This document shows positions 32,608-41,311 of a DNA stretch of 64,000 bases, in pieces. The position numbers and the translations under genes are program-made. The stretch spans positions 1,178,001 to 1,242,000 of the forward strand of contig NZ_JBIZWA010000001.1 in the NCBI RefSeq assembly GCF_044769865.1. Direction: 5' to 3'. This DNA is from Homoserinimonas sp044769865. GTDB lineage: Bacteria > Actinomycetota > Actinomycetes > Actinomycetales > Microbacteriaceae. Each line of letters begins with the position of its first letter. Position 1 is the first letter of the stretch. The notes beneath the pieces were generated by a model that did not search any database, was not told the origin of the DNA, and saw only the letters and a program-made list of their open reading frames with translations.

Positions 32608-33638
32608 CGGTCGAGCCCATCCTCGAGGTCAAAGACCTGCGAATCCAGTTCAAGACACCGCAGGGCATCGCGGAGGTCGTCAACGGGGTCAACCTCTCGA
32701 TTGCGCCCGGCCGGGTGCACGGCCTCGTCGGCGAGAGCGGTTCGGGCAAGTCGGTGACGGCGCGCGCCGTGCTCGGCATCCTTCCCCGCAACGCCCTCCA
32801 CAAGCGCGAGGGCAGTGTGCGCTTCGCCGGTGAGGAGATCCTCGGCCTCAGCGAGGACGAGATGCGCAAGCGCATCCGTGGCCGCCGCATCGCCATGGTG
32901 TTCCAGGACCCCATGACCGCCCTCAACCCCGTCATGCGGGTGGGTAAGCAGCTCGTGCTGCCCATGCGCCGCCACCTCGGCATCAGCGGCAAGGAGGCGA
33001 AGGCGCGCGCGATCGACCTGCTCGGCCAGGTCGGCATCCCCGACCCGGAGGAGAAGTTCAAGGCCTACCCGCACCAGCTCTCGGGCGGGCAGCGCCAGCG
33101 CATCATGATCGCACTCGCGCTCTCGTGTGACCCGGAACTGCTCATCGCCGACGAGCCGACGACGGCACTGGATGTCACGGTGCAGGCGCAGATCCTCGAC
33201 CTGTTCGACAAGCTGCGGCGGGAACGCAACCTCGCGGTGCTGCTCGTCTCGCACGACCTGAGCCTTATCGCCGAGCGCTGCGACGAGGTGTCGGTCATGT
33301 ATGCGGGACGCGTCGTCGAGACGGGCTCGGCCATCAGCACCTTCGAGGCGCCGCAGCATCCGTACACCAAGGCACTTGAGGAGGCCCGGCCGAACCTCGA
33401 GAACCCGCCGCACACCGTGCTGCGCACGATCCCCGGCCGTCCTCCCCAGCTCACGAACCTCCCGCACGGGTGCTCCTTCGCCAACCGGTGCCCCCGCATG
33501 ACGGAACTCTGCCTCGACGTCGACCCGCCCCTCGAGCCGGGGCCCGCCGGTCGACCCGTCGCCTGCCACCATCCCGTCGCCGGCCCCGACGAGCCCCTCG
33601 GGGTCTCGGTCACCGCCGCGAAAGAGAGGATCTCCTGA
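32604..33638 (+). CDS. Peptide-type ABC transporter ATPase (DppD-like)
   Basis: 344 aa, GTG start overlapping the previous stop. Walker A GESGSGKSVTARAV, Q-loop VFQDPMTALNPVMRVGKQ, signature LSGGQRQRIMIALAL, Walker B LLIADEPTTALDVTVQAQI. The C-terminal oligopeptide-transporter extension carries the Cys motif CSFANRCPRMTELC, which usually binds an iron-sulfur cluster. Confidence 0.94.
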   Translation: MTVEPILEVKDLRIQFKTPQGIAEVVNGVNLSIAPGRVHGLVGESGSGKSVTARAVLGILPRNALHKREGSVRFAGEEILGLSEDEMRKRIRGRRIAMVFQDPMTALNPVMRVGKQLVLPMRRHLGISGKEAKARAIDLLGQVGIPDPEEKFKAYPHQLSGGQRQRIMIALALSCDPELLIADEPTTALDVTVQAQILDLFDKLRRERNLAVLLVSHDLSLIAERCDEVSVMYAGRVVETGSAISTFEAPQHPYTKALEEARPNLENPPHTVLRTIPGRPPQLTNLPHGCSFANRCPRMTELCLDVDPPLEPGPAGRPVACHHPVAGPDEPLGVSVTAAKERIS

Positions 33639-34657
33639 TGACCGACACGGCAACAGCTCCCGCAGTCAGGGACTCGTCCGGAGATGACATCGTGCTCTCG
33701 GCAAAGGGCCTCGTGGTCGAGTACCCCGTGCCGGGCAAGAAGCCCGTGCGGGCCGTGCACGGCATCGACATCGAGCTGCGCCGGGGCGAGACCCTCGGTC
33801 TCGTGGGGGAATCCGGATGCGGCAAGTCGTCGACGGGTCGCGCGCTCGTCATGCTGCCCCCGCCCACGGAGGGCGAGGTCATGCTCGGCGACCTGCGCCT
33901 CGACGGCCTCACACAGAAGCAGCTGCGCAAGCACCGCAAGGAGCTGCAGCTGATCTTCCAGGACCCGATCTCCTCGCTCAACCCGCGTCGCACGGCGCTC
34001 GAGATCGTCATGGAGCCACTGACCTTCCTCAAGCACCCGAAGCCGAAGGAGCGCGCGCTCGAACTCCTGCAGGAGGTGGGCGTCGACTCGGCCATGGCCA
34101 AGCGCAAGCCGCACCAGCTCTCGGGTGGGCAGTGCCAGCGCGTCTCCATCGCGCGCGGCGTTGCGCAGCAGCCATCCGTCATCATCTGCGATGAGCCAGT
34201 TTCGGCCCTCGATGTCTCGGTGCAGGCCCAGGTGCTCAACCTGCTCGAGCGTATGAAGGATGAGCACGACCTCTCGCTCGTCTTCATCTCGCACGACCTC
34301 GCCGTCGTCAAGAACATCAGCGACCGCGTCGCCGTCATGTACCTGGGGCGGATCGTCGAGCTGGCCGGCTCGGAGGACATCTACCAGCATCCGAGGCACC
34401 ACTACACGGCGCTGCTACTGAGCTCGATCCCGCAGCCGAACCGTCCGGAGAAGCTGCAGGATGTCGCGAACGAGGGCGAGATCGCCACGAGCCCCGCCCC
34501 CAGCAGCGGGTGCCCCTTCGCGTCACGGTGTCCCGCCGCGACGGAGATCTGCCGCACCGTCATGCCGCCGCTCGCGGAGCTTGCGCCCGGGCACCGGGTG
34601 GCCTGCCACCACCCCATTCCCGTGGAGGCGGAACCGGACCTGCGTTCGGCGAGTTGA
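33638..34657 (+). CDS. Peptide-type ABC transporter ATPase (DppF-like)
   Basis: 339 aa. The ATG shares a base with the DppD stop (TGATG). Walker A GESGCGKSSTGRAL, signature LSGGQCQRVSIARGV with an unusual Cys after GGQ, Walker B VIICDEPVSALDVSVQAQ, and the C-terminal GCPFASRCPAATEICR motif. It forms the ATPase heterodimer with DppD. The end overlaps the putative TTG start of the MFS gene. Confidence 0.94.
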   Translation: MTDTATAPAVRDSSGDDIVLSAKGLVVEYPVPGKKPVRAVHGIDIELRRGETLGLVGESGCGKSSTGRALVMLPPPTEGEVMLGDLRLDGLTQKQLRKHRKELQLIFQDPISSLNPRRTALEIVMEPLTFLKHPKPKERALELLQEVGVDSAMAKRKPHQLSGGQCQRVSIARGVAQQPSVIICDEPVSALDVSVQAQVLNLLERMKDEHDLSLVFISHDLAVVKNISDRVAVMYLGRIVELAGSEDIYQHPRHHYTALLLSSIPQPNRPEKLQDVANEGEIATSPAPSSGCPFASRCPAATEICRTVMPPLAELAPGHRVACHHPIPVEAEPDLRSAS

Positions 34658-35913
34658 GCGGGCCCGCTGAGGAGGGCGGCACGCCCCGCCGGGGACCGTT
34701 CAGCGCGCTGCGGCACCGGCGCTTTGCGATCTTCTGGGTGGCCGCCGCGGTCTCCACGACGGGCACGTGGCTGAGCAACCTCGCCGTGCCGTTCGTCATC
34801 TTCGAGATGACGCACAGCGCCACCTGGGTCGGCATCGGCGCGGCGGCACAGTTCATCCCCAACGTGCTCATGGGGCCCTTGGGCGGGGCGTGGGCTGATC
34901 GCTTCGACCGCAGGCGGGTGCTGATCGGCACCCAGATCTTCGGCAGCGTCGCCGCCCTGATCCTCTTCTTCGTCGTCGCCTCCGGCACGCAGAACCCGCT
35001 CCTTGTCATCCTGCCCGTCACCCTGCAGGGCATCTTCGGCGGCCTCAACCTGCCCAGCTGGCAGGCACTCGTGCACGACCTCGTGCCGCGGGAGGACATC
35101 CAGTCGGCCGTCACCCTCAACACGATGCAGTTCAACGTGGGCCGGGCGCTTGGCCCCGCCCTCGCGGGCATCCTCATCGGGACGCTCGGGCCCAGCCCCG
35201 CCTTCCTGCTCAACAGTGCCTCGTTCGTGTTCGTGCTGGTCGCGCTCATCGCGATCGGGGGCGGCGCGCGGCGGGCGCTCGCGAAACCGCGCATCAGTGC
35301 GCTCAGGAGCTTCGGCACCGCGCTCTCCTACATCCGCCGCCAGCGTGGGATCGCGGTGTCGATCATCGTGTCGATCGCGATCGGCATCCTCTTCAACCCC
35401 GTCTTCAACCTCACGATCATCCTTGCGGCCACGGTCTACGACGCCGGCGGACTCGAGCTCGGCATCATGACCGCCGCCGCCGGGGTGGGGGCACTCGTCG
35501 CGGGTCCGATTGTCGCGTCGTCGAAGCATCCGCTCTCCCTCGTCACGCTTGCCGGGATGCTGGGCGTCGGCGCGGCCGTGCTCGTGTTGGGGGCCGTCGA
35601 GAACTACATCGCCGCCGTCGCCGCCCTCGTCGTCGCCGGCGCTGGCTTCCTCACCGTCATCGCGGGCGTCAACACCGCCATCCAGTTGATCGTCACTGAC
35701 CGGATGCGCGGCAGCGTGATCGCCGTGCGCATCATGCTCTACACCCTGTCGATGGCGGTCGGCGCGCTCATCATGGGCGGCATCGCCGACTGGCTTGGCG
35801 TGCGCGAGTCGCTCATGATCGCGGGGGCCGCCATGCTGCTGCTCGGGCTGCTGCTCCTGCTGCGGCGCGACGCGGGGATCGGCCGGCTCGACGACCCGCA
35901 GGACGAGCAGTAG
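34654..35913 (+). CDS. MFS transporter (EntS-like)
   Basis: 419-aa exporter with 12 predicted helices. I place the start at TTG 34654 (LSGPAEEGGTPRRGPFSAL), which overlaps the ATPase stop by 4 bp; earlier ATG/GTG codons would overlap the ATPase by ~150 bp. The family segments are FSALRHRRFAIFWVAAAVST, GPLGGAWADRFDRRRVLIG and LPSWQALVHDLVPREDIQSA. Likely drug, siderophore or metabolite efflux. Its coupling to an importer operon suggests export of a product or protection from a toxic substrate; this is inference. Confidence 0.82.
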   Translation: MSGPAEEGGTPRRGPFSALRHRRFAIFWVAAAVSTTGTWLSNLAVPFVIFEMTHSATWVGIGAAAQFIPNVLMGPLGGAWADRFDRRRVLIGTQIFGSVAALILFFVVASGTQNPLLVILPVTLQGIFGGLNLPSWQALVHDLVPREDIQSAVTLNTMQFNVGRALGPALAGILIGTLGPSPAFLLNSASFVFVLVALIAIGGGARRALAKPRISALRSFGTALSYIRRQRGIAVSIIVSIAIGILFNPVFNLTIILAATVYDAGGLELGIMTAAAGVGALVAGPIVASSKHPLSLVTLAGMLGVGAAVLVLGAVENYIAAVAALVVAGAGFLTVIAGVNTAIQLIVTDRMRGSVIAVRIMLYTLSMAVGALIMGGIADWLGVRESLMIAGAAMLLLGLLLLLRRDAGIGRLDDPQDEQ

Positions 35914-35954
35914 TTCCAACCACACGCCACATCACTCGCACCAAGAGGAGCGTC

Positions 35955-37544
35955 ATGTCCCCTGGACTTCACGCAACCCCATCGGATGGCGGACTGCTCA
36001 GCGCCGCCGAGGCGCGAACGCGGTTCCTTGAGGAGGCGGCCGCGATCGTCGGCGCCGACAACGTCGTGGGATCACACCAGGAGGGTGCCTATCGTGACCC
36101 CTACCCGCTCGTGCAGGGCCGCACGCCGTTCCCTGGCGTGATGCCGAAGACCACTGAGGAAGTCCGTGCGCTCGTGCGCCTCGCCAATAAGACCGGGGTA
36201 CCGCTGTGGACAATCTCGCGTGGAAAGAACAACGGATACGGCGGGCCTGAAGCCCGGGATCCACACTCCGTCATCCTCGATTTGCACCGCATGGATCGCA
36301 TCATCGAGGTCAATGACGAACTCGGTTACGCCGTCCTCGAGCCCGGCGTGACCTTCTTCGCACTCGCCGAATACATCCAGGAGAACAATCTCAAGGTTTG
36401 GCCCTCAGTCCCGTCGCTCGGATGGGGGTCTGTGGTGGGCAACACGCTTGACCGCGGATGGGGTTACACGCCCATGGGGGATCACTCCAATCAGCAGTGC
36501 GGAATGGAGGTCGTGCTGCCCGATGGCGACCTGGTGCGCACGGGAATGAGCGCCATCACAGACTCGCCGGCGGGCCCGATCTTCAAGGGCGGCTACGGAC
36601 CTGGCCTTGATGGCCTCTTCTTCCAGTCCAACCTCGGCATCGTCACGCAGATGGGAATCTGGCTGCTCCCGCGTCCTGATGCGTTCTTCGCTGGAAGTGT
36701 CATCACCAACGACGAGAGCATGCTGCCGGTGCTGATCGACGTGCTAGCTGATCTGCGGCGCAAGGACATCCTGCAGAACAACCCTGTCGTCGGCAACCCG
36801 GTGCGTTCGGCTGCCAACGTCAGCCCGCGTGCGCGGTGGTTCGATGGGGAGGGCGTGTTGCCTCCCGAAGCGATCGAAGCCATCAAGAGCGACCTCGGCA
36901 TCGGCGAGTGGAATGCCCGCTTTGGGCTCTACGGCGACCGCGAGATGATTTTGCGCCGCTTTGAGATCATCAAGGAGCGGTTCAGGGACCTGCCCGAGTT
37001 CACGGTCACGGGCGAGATGTTTGAGGGTGCCGACGGCACCGTGCCCAGTGATATCGCCGAGCAGCACCGCAATGTGCAGGCGGGGCATCCCGGGTATTAC
37101 GGGCTGCAGTGCGTGAAGTTTCGAGGCGAGAACGGAGGGCACATCGGTTACGTGCCCATTATCCCCGCGACTGGTGCCGCGGTCGGAGAGTTCTATCAGG
37201 AGAGCAGGCGCATCATTGCCGAGCATGAACTCGACTTCTTCGCGGGCTTCCACGTGTACCCGCGCCACGTCGCCCACACTGTGATGATCATTTTCAACCA
37301 GGACTCAGAGGAAGACCGCCGCCGTTCCGACCTGGCGTTTCGTGAGCTTGCCGCTGTGGCAAAGCGTTACGGCTACTCGGAATATCGGGCGCACGTCGAC
37401 TACATGGACCTGGTCGCCGAGCAGTATGACTTCAACGACCACGCCTTGCGGCGAACGCAGGAGCGGATCAAGGATGCGCTGGACCCCAACGGCATCCTCT
37501 CGCCGGGCAAGCAGGGTGTCTGGCCGGAGCGGTACCGCGCGTAG
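35955..37544 (+). CDS. VAO-type FAD oxidoreductase, 4-alkylphenol oxidase-like (paralogue 1)
   Basis: 529-aa flavoprotein of the vanillyl-alcohol oxidase/4-cresol dehydrogenase/eugenol oxidase family. The FAD-binding PP-loop is WTISRGKNNGYGGPEA (near residue 80) followed by LGWGSVVGN and CGMEVVLPDGDLVRTG. The C-terminus has YRAHVDYMDLVAEQYDFND and ALDPNGILSPGKQGVWP. These enzymes oxidise para-substituted phenols at the benzylic carbon. A His in PRHVAHTVMIIF (codons near 37273) is a candidate for covalent flavin attachment. AGAGGAG precedes the ATG. It opens the aromatic region; a 200-bp gap separates it from the ABC importer. Confidence 0.88.
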   Translation: MSPGLHATPSDGGLLSAAEARTRFLEEAAAIVGADNVVGSHQEGAYRDPYPLVQGRTPFPGVMPKTTEEVRALVRLANKTGVPLWTISRGKNNGYGGPEARDPHSVILDLHRMDRIIEVNDELGYAVLEPGVTFFALAEYIQENNLKVWPSVPSLGWGSVVGNTLDRGWGYTPMGDHSNQQCGMEVVLPDGDLVRTGMSAITDSPAGPIFKGGYGPGLDGLFFQSNLGIVTQMGIWLLPRPDAFFAGSVITNDESMLPVLIDVLADLRRKDILQNNPVVGNPVRSAANVSPRARWFDGEGVLPPEAIEAIKSDLGIGEWNARFGLYGDREMILRRFEIIKERFRDLPEFTVTGEMFEGADGTVPSDIAEQHRNVQAGHPGYYGLQCVKFRGENGGHIGYVPIIPATGAAVGEFYQESRRIIAEHELDFFAGFHVYPRHVAHTVMIIFNQDSEEDRRRSDLAFRELAAVAKRYGYSEYRAHVDYMDLVAEQYDFNDHALRRTQERIKDALDPNGILSPGKQGVWPERYRA

Positions 37545-37633
37545 GCGCTCGATCTACACCCCTTGCGAAGCCTCTTCGCAGGGGGGAGCGCTTCGTGGCC
37601 TCTGTCCCCATTTCTCAGGACACAACGGGGGAC

Positions 37634-37660
37634 TTTCCGCAGTGCGGAATCTAATTCCGC
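37634..37660 (+). promoter_or_regulatory. IclR-like operator upstream of the ABC importer
   Basis: TTTCCGCAGTGCGGAAT at 37634-37650 contains the perfect 7-1-7 palindrome TTCCGCA-G-TGCGGAA. A second half-site, TTCCGC, follows at 37655-37660. Nearly the same 17-mer (15/17) lies at 42142-42158 upstream of the iclR gene. Confidence 0.65.
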
Positions 37661-37744
37661 TGAATAGGTTTCGCGACTCCAAAATGATTCGATGTGGTCA
37701 ATCCTCTCTGGATGGCACACAACAAGGAAGTTGGAGGGGGAGCT

Positions 37745-38737
37745 ATGCGCTCTTCACGCAATCACACTCGTCGCAAGCTGATCACGCTTGTGTCGCTCAC
37801 CGCAGTCGCCAGCCTCGCCCTGAGCGGCTGCACCGCCGCCGCTGACGGCAATGAGGCAGCGGACGGCCCCACGAAAATCTCAGTCGTCTTGGCATCGATC
37901 GCATTCGAGAACGCATACCAGGCGAAGGAGCAGGGCTTCTTCGAGGATGAGGGCCTCGACGTGACCCTGGTACCCGGCGGCGACCCGGCGGCGAACCTGG
38001 CCCAACTGGTCTCAGGTGAAGTCGACTTCGCCATGGTGGGCGGATCGACGGCAGTCACCGCCGTCACGAACGGTCTTCCGGTGAAGGTCGTGCTCAACAA
38101 CGAGTCCATCGACCCCGAAGCGGGCACGTCGGGCCTCGTCTCGGCCCCCGGCAGCCCCATCACCTCGATGGAAGACATGAAGGGCAAGTCTGTTGCGGTA
38201 CTTGGACTCGCGACGGGAGCGGAACTTCAGCTCTACGAAGCTGCCGAAGACGCCGGAGTCGCCTTCGACGCGATGCAGCTCGTGGTGACTCCGCTCCCCG
38301 GAATGCTCGAGGCTGTCGGCGCAGGCCACGTTGACACCGCGCTGATCTTCCCGCCCTTCTACGACATTGCGAAGGCACAGGGCTTCACGGTCATCGGGGA
38401 ACCGACGCGTGAGTACGGTGGCGGCATGCCGAACACAGTGTGGGTGGCAACCGAGAACACGGTCGAGACCCGCTCCGACGTGGTGGACCGCTTCCGGAGC
38501 GCAATGAGCAAGGCTGCGGACTTCTACAACGAGAACTACGAAGACGCCCGTCGCATCACGGGAGAGCAGACCGAGATTCCCGCGGAGCTCCTCGAGAACC
38601 GCGTGTACGTCGAGCGCGACCCGGCCGTGTACGTCGAGCGGTACCAGTACCTGATCGACACGATGGTGCGCTTCGGCCAGGTGGAGAACTCGCTGAGCGT
38701 TGAAGACGTCCTCGCCGAGGGAACGCCGACCCGCTAG
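37745..38737 (+). CDS. ABC substrate-binding lipoprotein (NMT1/SsuA type)
   Basis: 330 aa. Start MRSSRNHTRRKL is set by a GGAGGGGGAG site; an upstream in-frame ATG lacks one. Signal with twin arginines followed by a hydrophobic core and lipobox LSGC. Mature domain KISVVLASIAFENAYQAKEQG and GFFEDEGLDVTLVPGGDP is typical of the family, with VDFAMVGGSTAV at the ligand cleft. It is the receptor for the permeases and ATPase encoded next. Based on its position, an aromatic acid or phenol is a likely ligand. An operator-like palindrome lies ~100 bp upstream. Confidence 0.87.
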   Translation: MRSSRNHTRRKLITLVSLTAVASLALSGCTAAADGNEAADGPTKISVVLASIAFENAYQAKEQGFFEDEGLDVTLVPGGDPAANLAQLVSGEVDFAMVGGSTAVTAVTNGLPVKVVLNNESIDPEAGTSGLVSAPGSPITSMEDMKGKSVAVLGLATGAELQLYEAAEDAGVAFDAMQLVVTPLPGMLEAVGAGHVDTALIFPPFYDIAKAQGFTVIGEPTREYGGGMPNTVWVATENTVETRSDVVDRFRSAMSKAADFYNENYEDARRITGEQTEIPAELLENRVYVERDPAVYVERYQYLIDTMVRFGQVENSLSVEDVLAEGTPTR

Positions 38738-38769
38738 TCCGGCGCAGTCCCGAAGAAAGTAGAGCAGTA

Positions 38770-39597
38770 GTGAGCACCAGGCCACATGACGCGCCCCCGG
38801 GCGGCCGGAAGCACTCCGGCCGCCTGGCGGCTCGGCCATCCGCAATAGCCGTCGGAGTCAGGCGTGCGATCTTGGTCGCAATCCTTCTCGGCGCATGGCA
38901 GGTGGCGGTCGTCACGGGCGTAGCTCCGGGGCTGCTCCCAACCGTGGACAGCGTCGCTGTCGCCTTCTTTGGCATCTTCGCCCGCCCCGAGTTCTGGCAA
39001 GCACTCCTCCAGACGATCTCCGCCGCCCTCGCGGGCGTGGGGATCGCCAGCGCGGTCGGCGTGCCCGTAGGGCTCCTCCTCGGAAGCATCCCGGTCGCGG
39101 AGCGCGCTTCACGGTTGGTGCTCGACTTCGGTCGCTCATTCCCCGTCATCGCCCTGCTCCCGGTGCTCATCCTCGTCATGGGTGCGTCATGGCGCATGGA
39201 GGTGCTGGTCGTGTCGCTCGCCGCCGTGTGGCCCATCCTGGTGCAGTCGCTGTATGGGGCCCAGCAGATGACATCCGCCTCTCGCGAGATGATCCGGAGC
39301 TACAGGATCCCGCGGGCACTGGCATTCCAACGGGTGCTGCTCCCTGGAGCCCTCCCGATGATCTCCACAGGCCTCCGCATTGCGGTCGCGATCGCGCTTC
39401 TCGTCGCGGTCGCCGTCGAAGTACTCAGCCAGACACCGGGACTCGGACGGCTCATCACCCTGGCCCAGGGCGGAAACCGCTGGGACCTGGCGGTCGCCTA
39501 CCTCGTGCTCATCGGACTCTTCGGTTGGGCCGTGACATCCGCTCTCGCGTGGGCCGAGAGCCGGCTCCTTCGCTGGAACAGGCGGGGCGAAGCATGA
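38770..39597 (+). CDS. ABC transporter permease (SsuC/TauC type) 1
   Basis: 275 aa, GTG start 32 nt after the binding-protein gene. Hydrophobic helices begin near residue 36 (ILVAILLGAWQVAVV). The EAA-like loop IRSYRIPRALAFQRVLLPGALPM and ending TPGLGRLITLAQGGNRWD match the family. Pairs with the permease at 39638. Confidence 0.86.
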   Translation: MSTRPHDAPPGGRKHSGRLAARPSAIAVGVRRAILVAILLGAWQVAVVTGVAPGLLPTVDSVAVAFFGIFARPEFWQALLQTISAALAGVGIASAVGVPVGLLLGSIPVAERASRLVLDFGRSFPVIALLPVLILVMGASWRMEVLVVSLAAVWPILVQSLYGAQQMTSASREMIRSYRIPRALAFQRVLLPGALPMISTGLRIAVAIALLVAVAVEVLSQTPGLGRLITLAQGGNRWDLAVAYLVLIGLFGWAVTSALAWAESRLLRWNRRGEA

Positions 39598-39637
39598 CCC
39601 GGATAGCGCAGTGGAGTCACGGAAGGAGGGGCCTGTA

Positions 39638-40477
39638 ATGACCATCGTGCTCCGAATAGCAGAGCGAATCTGGCTCCCAATCGTGCTGGTCGCGCTGTGG
39701 TGGGTGCTGTCGGCAAACAGCACCTCCATCTTCTTCCCGCCCCTCTCGAAGATCATGGAGGCGATGGTCACAGACCTCACCACCGGCACCCTGCTTCGAG
39801 ACATCGGTGTCAGTCTCACCAACCTCTTTGCAGGGCTCGGAATCGCCATCGTGATCGGCGTCGTCGTCGGCGTCCTGCTCGGGGAGCTTCCGCGAGTTCG
39901 CGAGACCGTTGACCCCCTCATCCACTTCTTTCGCGCCGTGCCCCAGACGGCACTCGTGCCCCTCGTGATCGGCGCGATGGGAATTGGAGCCGCCCCCAAG
40001 ATTGCGACCATCGCATTCGCGTGCGTGTGGCCAATCATCCTCAACTCGATCGACGGAGTCCGGAGTGTCGAGCCTGCCGTCCGCTCGCTGTCGCAGGCCT
40101 ACCGGATCCCGCCGCTGCTGCACTTCGGCAAAGTGATCATCCCCTCCGCCCTGCCCCAGATCGTGGCGGGTGTGCGCGTCGCTCTCCCCATCGCCGTGGT
40201 CGTCATGGTCGTGAGTGAGCTCTTCGCGGCGGAGGAGGGCATCGGCTACTACATCCTCAGGTCATCCAGCGTCTTCCAGCTGCCCCAGACCTGGGCGGGA
40301 GCGATCCTCGTCGGAGTGCTGGGCTACGTGTTAAGCGAACTGTTCAACGTGCTGGAGAAGCGCCTGCTGCGCTGGCACTACCGTTCGATGAACCCGACCC
40401 AGACGAAGTCACTCTCGACGATGACGAAGTCGCTCACGACGGTGACGAAGTCACTCACGACTCAGAGAAAGAAGTAA
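39638..40477 (+). CDS. ABC transporter permease (SsuC/TauC type) 2 with C-terminal heptad repeat
   Basis: 279 aa; start MTIVLRIAERIW supported by GGAAGGAGG. Typical permease helices and the EAA loop LSQAYRIPPLLHFGKVIIPS are present. Unusually, after the last helix the cytoplasmic tail contains three copies of a TKSL(S/T)Tx heptad (TKSLSTM, TKSLTTV, TKSLTTQ) before ending RKK. The repeats are encoded by a 21-bp tandem repeat and are not part of the family fold. They may be a recent slippage product or a phosphorylation/docking tail. Confidence 0.86.
   Translation: MTIVLRIAERIWLPIVLVALWWVLSANSTSIFFPPLSKIMEAMVTDLTTGTLLRDIGVSLTNLFAGLGIAIVIGVVVGVLLGELPRVRETVDPLIHFFRAVPQTALVPLVIGAMGIGAAPKIATIAFACVWPIILNSIDGVRSVEPAVRSLSQAYRIPPLLHFGKVIIPSALPQIVAGVRVALPIAVVVMVVSELFAAEEGIGYYILRSSSVFQLPQTWAGAILVGVLGYVLSELFNVLEKRLLRWHYRSMNPTQTKSLSTMTKSLTTVTKSLTTQRKK
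40403..40465 (+). repeat. 21-bp in-frame tandem repeat (3 units)
   Basis: Units at 40403-40423, 40424-40444 and 40445-40465, each ACGAAGTC(A/G)CT then CTCACGAC-type, encoding TKSL(S/T)Tx. Confidence 0.85.
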
Positions 40478-40483
40478 GTGGAC

Positions 40484-41296
40484 ATGAGCGAAACTGCGAC
40501 GGCGGCAGCGCGAAGCCTGCCCAGCCACCCTGACGGCCGCACCCTGAGCGTGAAGGGTCTTGGTAAGAGTTACGGCACCGGGGCGCAGGAGAACTGGATC
40601 ATCAGGAATCTGGATCTCGAGGTGCCCCCGGGCGAGTTCGTGGCCATTGTTGGCCCATCCGGCGTCGGCAAGACGACGCTCCTTCGAAGCTTGAGCGGCC
40701 TGGTTCCGCCCACCGAGGGCGGCGTCTTCATCGACGGTGCGCCATTGGCCGAGCCGCACCCGGAGGTGGGCGTTGTATTTCAGGACTACAGCCGCTCGCT
40801 GCTGCCCTGGATGACGACCCTCGACAACGTCGCGTTTCCGCTCCAAGGAAAGGGAATGAAGAAGGCTGAGCGCCTCGCCATTGCCGAGAAGAACCTCGCA
40901 GCGGTGGGTCTGGCCGGAAGGGGTCACCTGTACGCGTGGGAAATGTCGGGCGGCATGCAGCAGCGAGTCGCGATCGCCCGCGCACTCGCCTACGACTCCA
41001 AGATCCTCCTCATGGATGAGCCCTTCGCTTCGGTCGATGCCCAGACGCGACTCGACCTCGAAGATCTCGTGGTGGACCTGCACGTGAACCTCGGCGTGAC
41101 GATCATCCTGGTCACCCACGACATCGACGAAGCGCTGTATCTCGCCGACCGCGTGGTCGTGATTGCAGACAAGCCAGCCCACGTCGTCGATCAGATCGAG
41201 ACGGGTTTTGGCAGCCATCGCGACCAGGTGGAGACGCGCGCTGACCCGCGCTTCGCAGAGGCTCGTGGCCGAATCCTCACGCGCCTGCGGGCGTGA
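40484..41296 (+). CDS. ABC transporter ATP-binding protein (SsuB/TauB type)
   Basis: 270 aa. The ATG at 40484 is favoured over a GTG two codons earlier by spacing from AAAGAAG. Walker A GPSGVGKTTLLRSL, signature MSGGMQQRVAIARAL (Met replaces the first Leu of the usual LSGG), Walker B ILLMDEPFASVDAQT, H-loop LVTHDIDEAL. Drives the importer encoded just upstream. Convergent with iclR, with only 15 nt between the stops. Confidence 0.92.
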   Translation: MSETATAAARSLPSHPDGRTLSVKGLGKSYGTGAQENWIIRNLDLEVPPGEFVAIVGPSGVGKTTLLRSLSGLVPPTEGGVFIDGAPLAEPHPEVGVVFQDYSRSLLPWMTTLDNVAFPLQGKGMKKAERLAIAEKNLAAVGLAGRGHLYAWEMSGGMQQRVAIARALAYDSKILLMDEPFASVDAQTRLDLEDLVVDLHVNLGVTIILVTHDIDEALYLADRVVVIADKPAHVVDQIETGFGSHRDQVETRADPRFAEARGRILTRLRA

Positions 41297-41311
41297 GGAT
41301 CGCCGGTGCCC

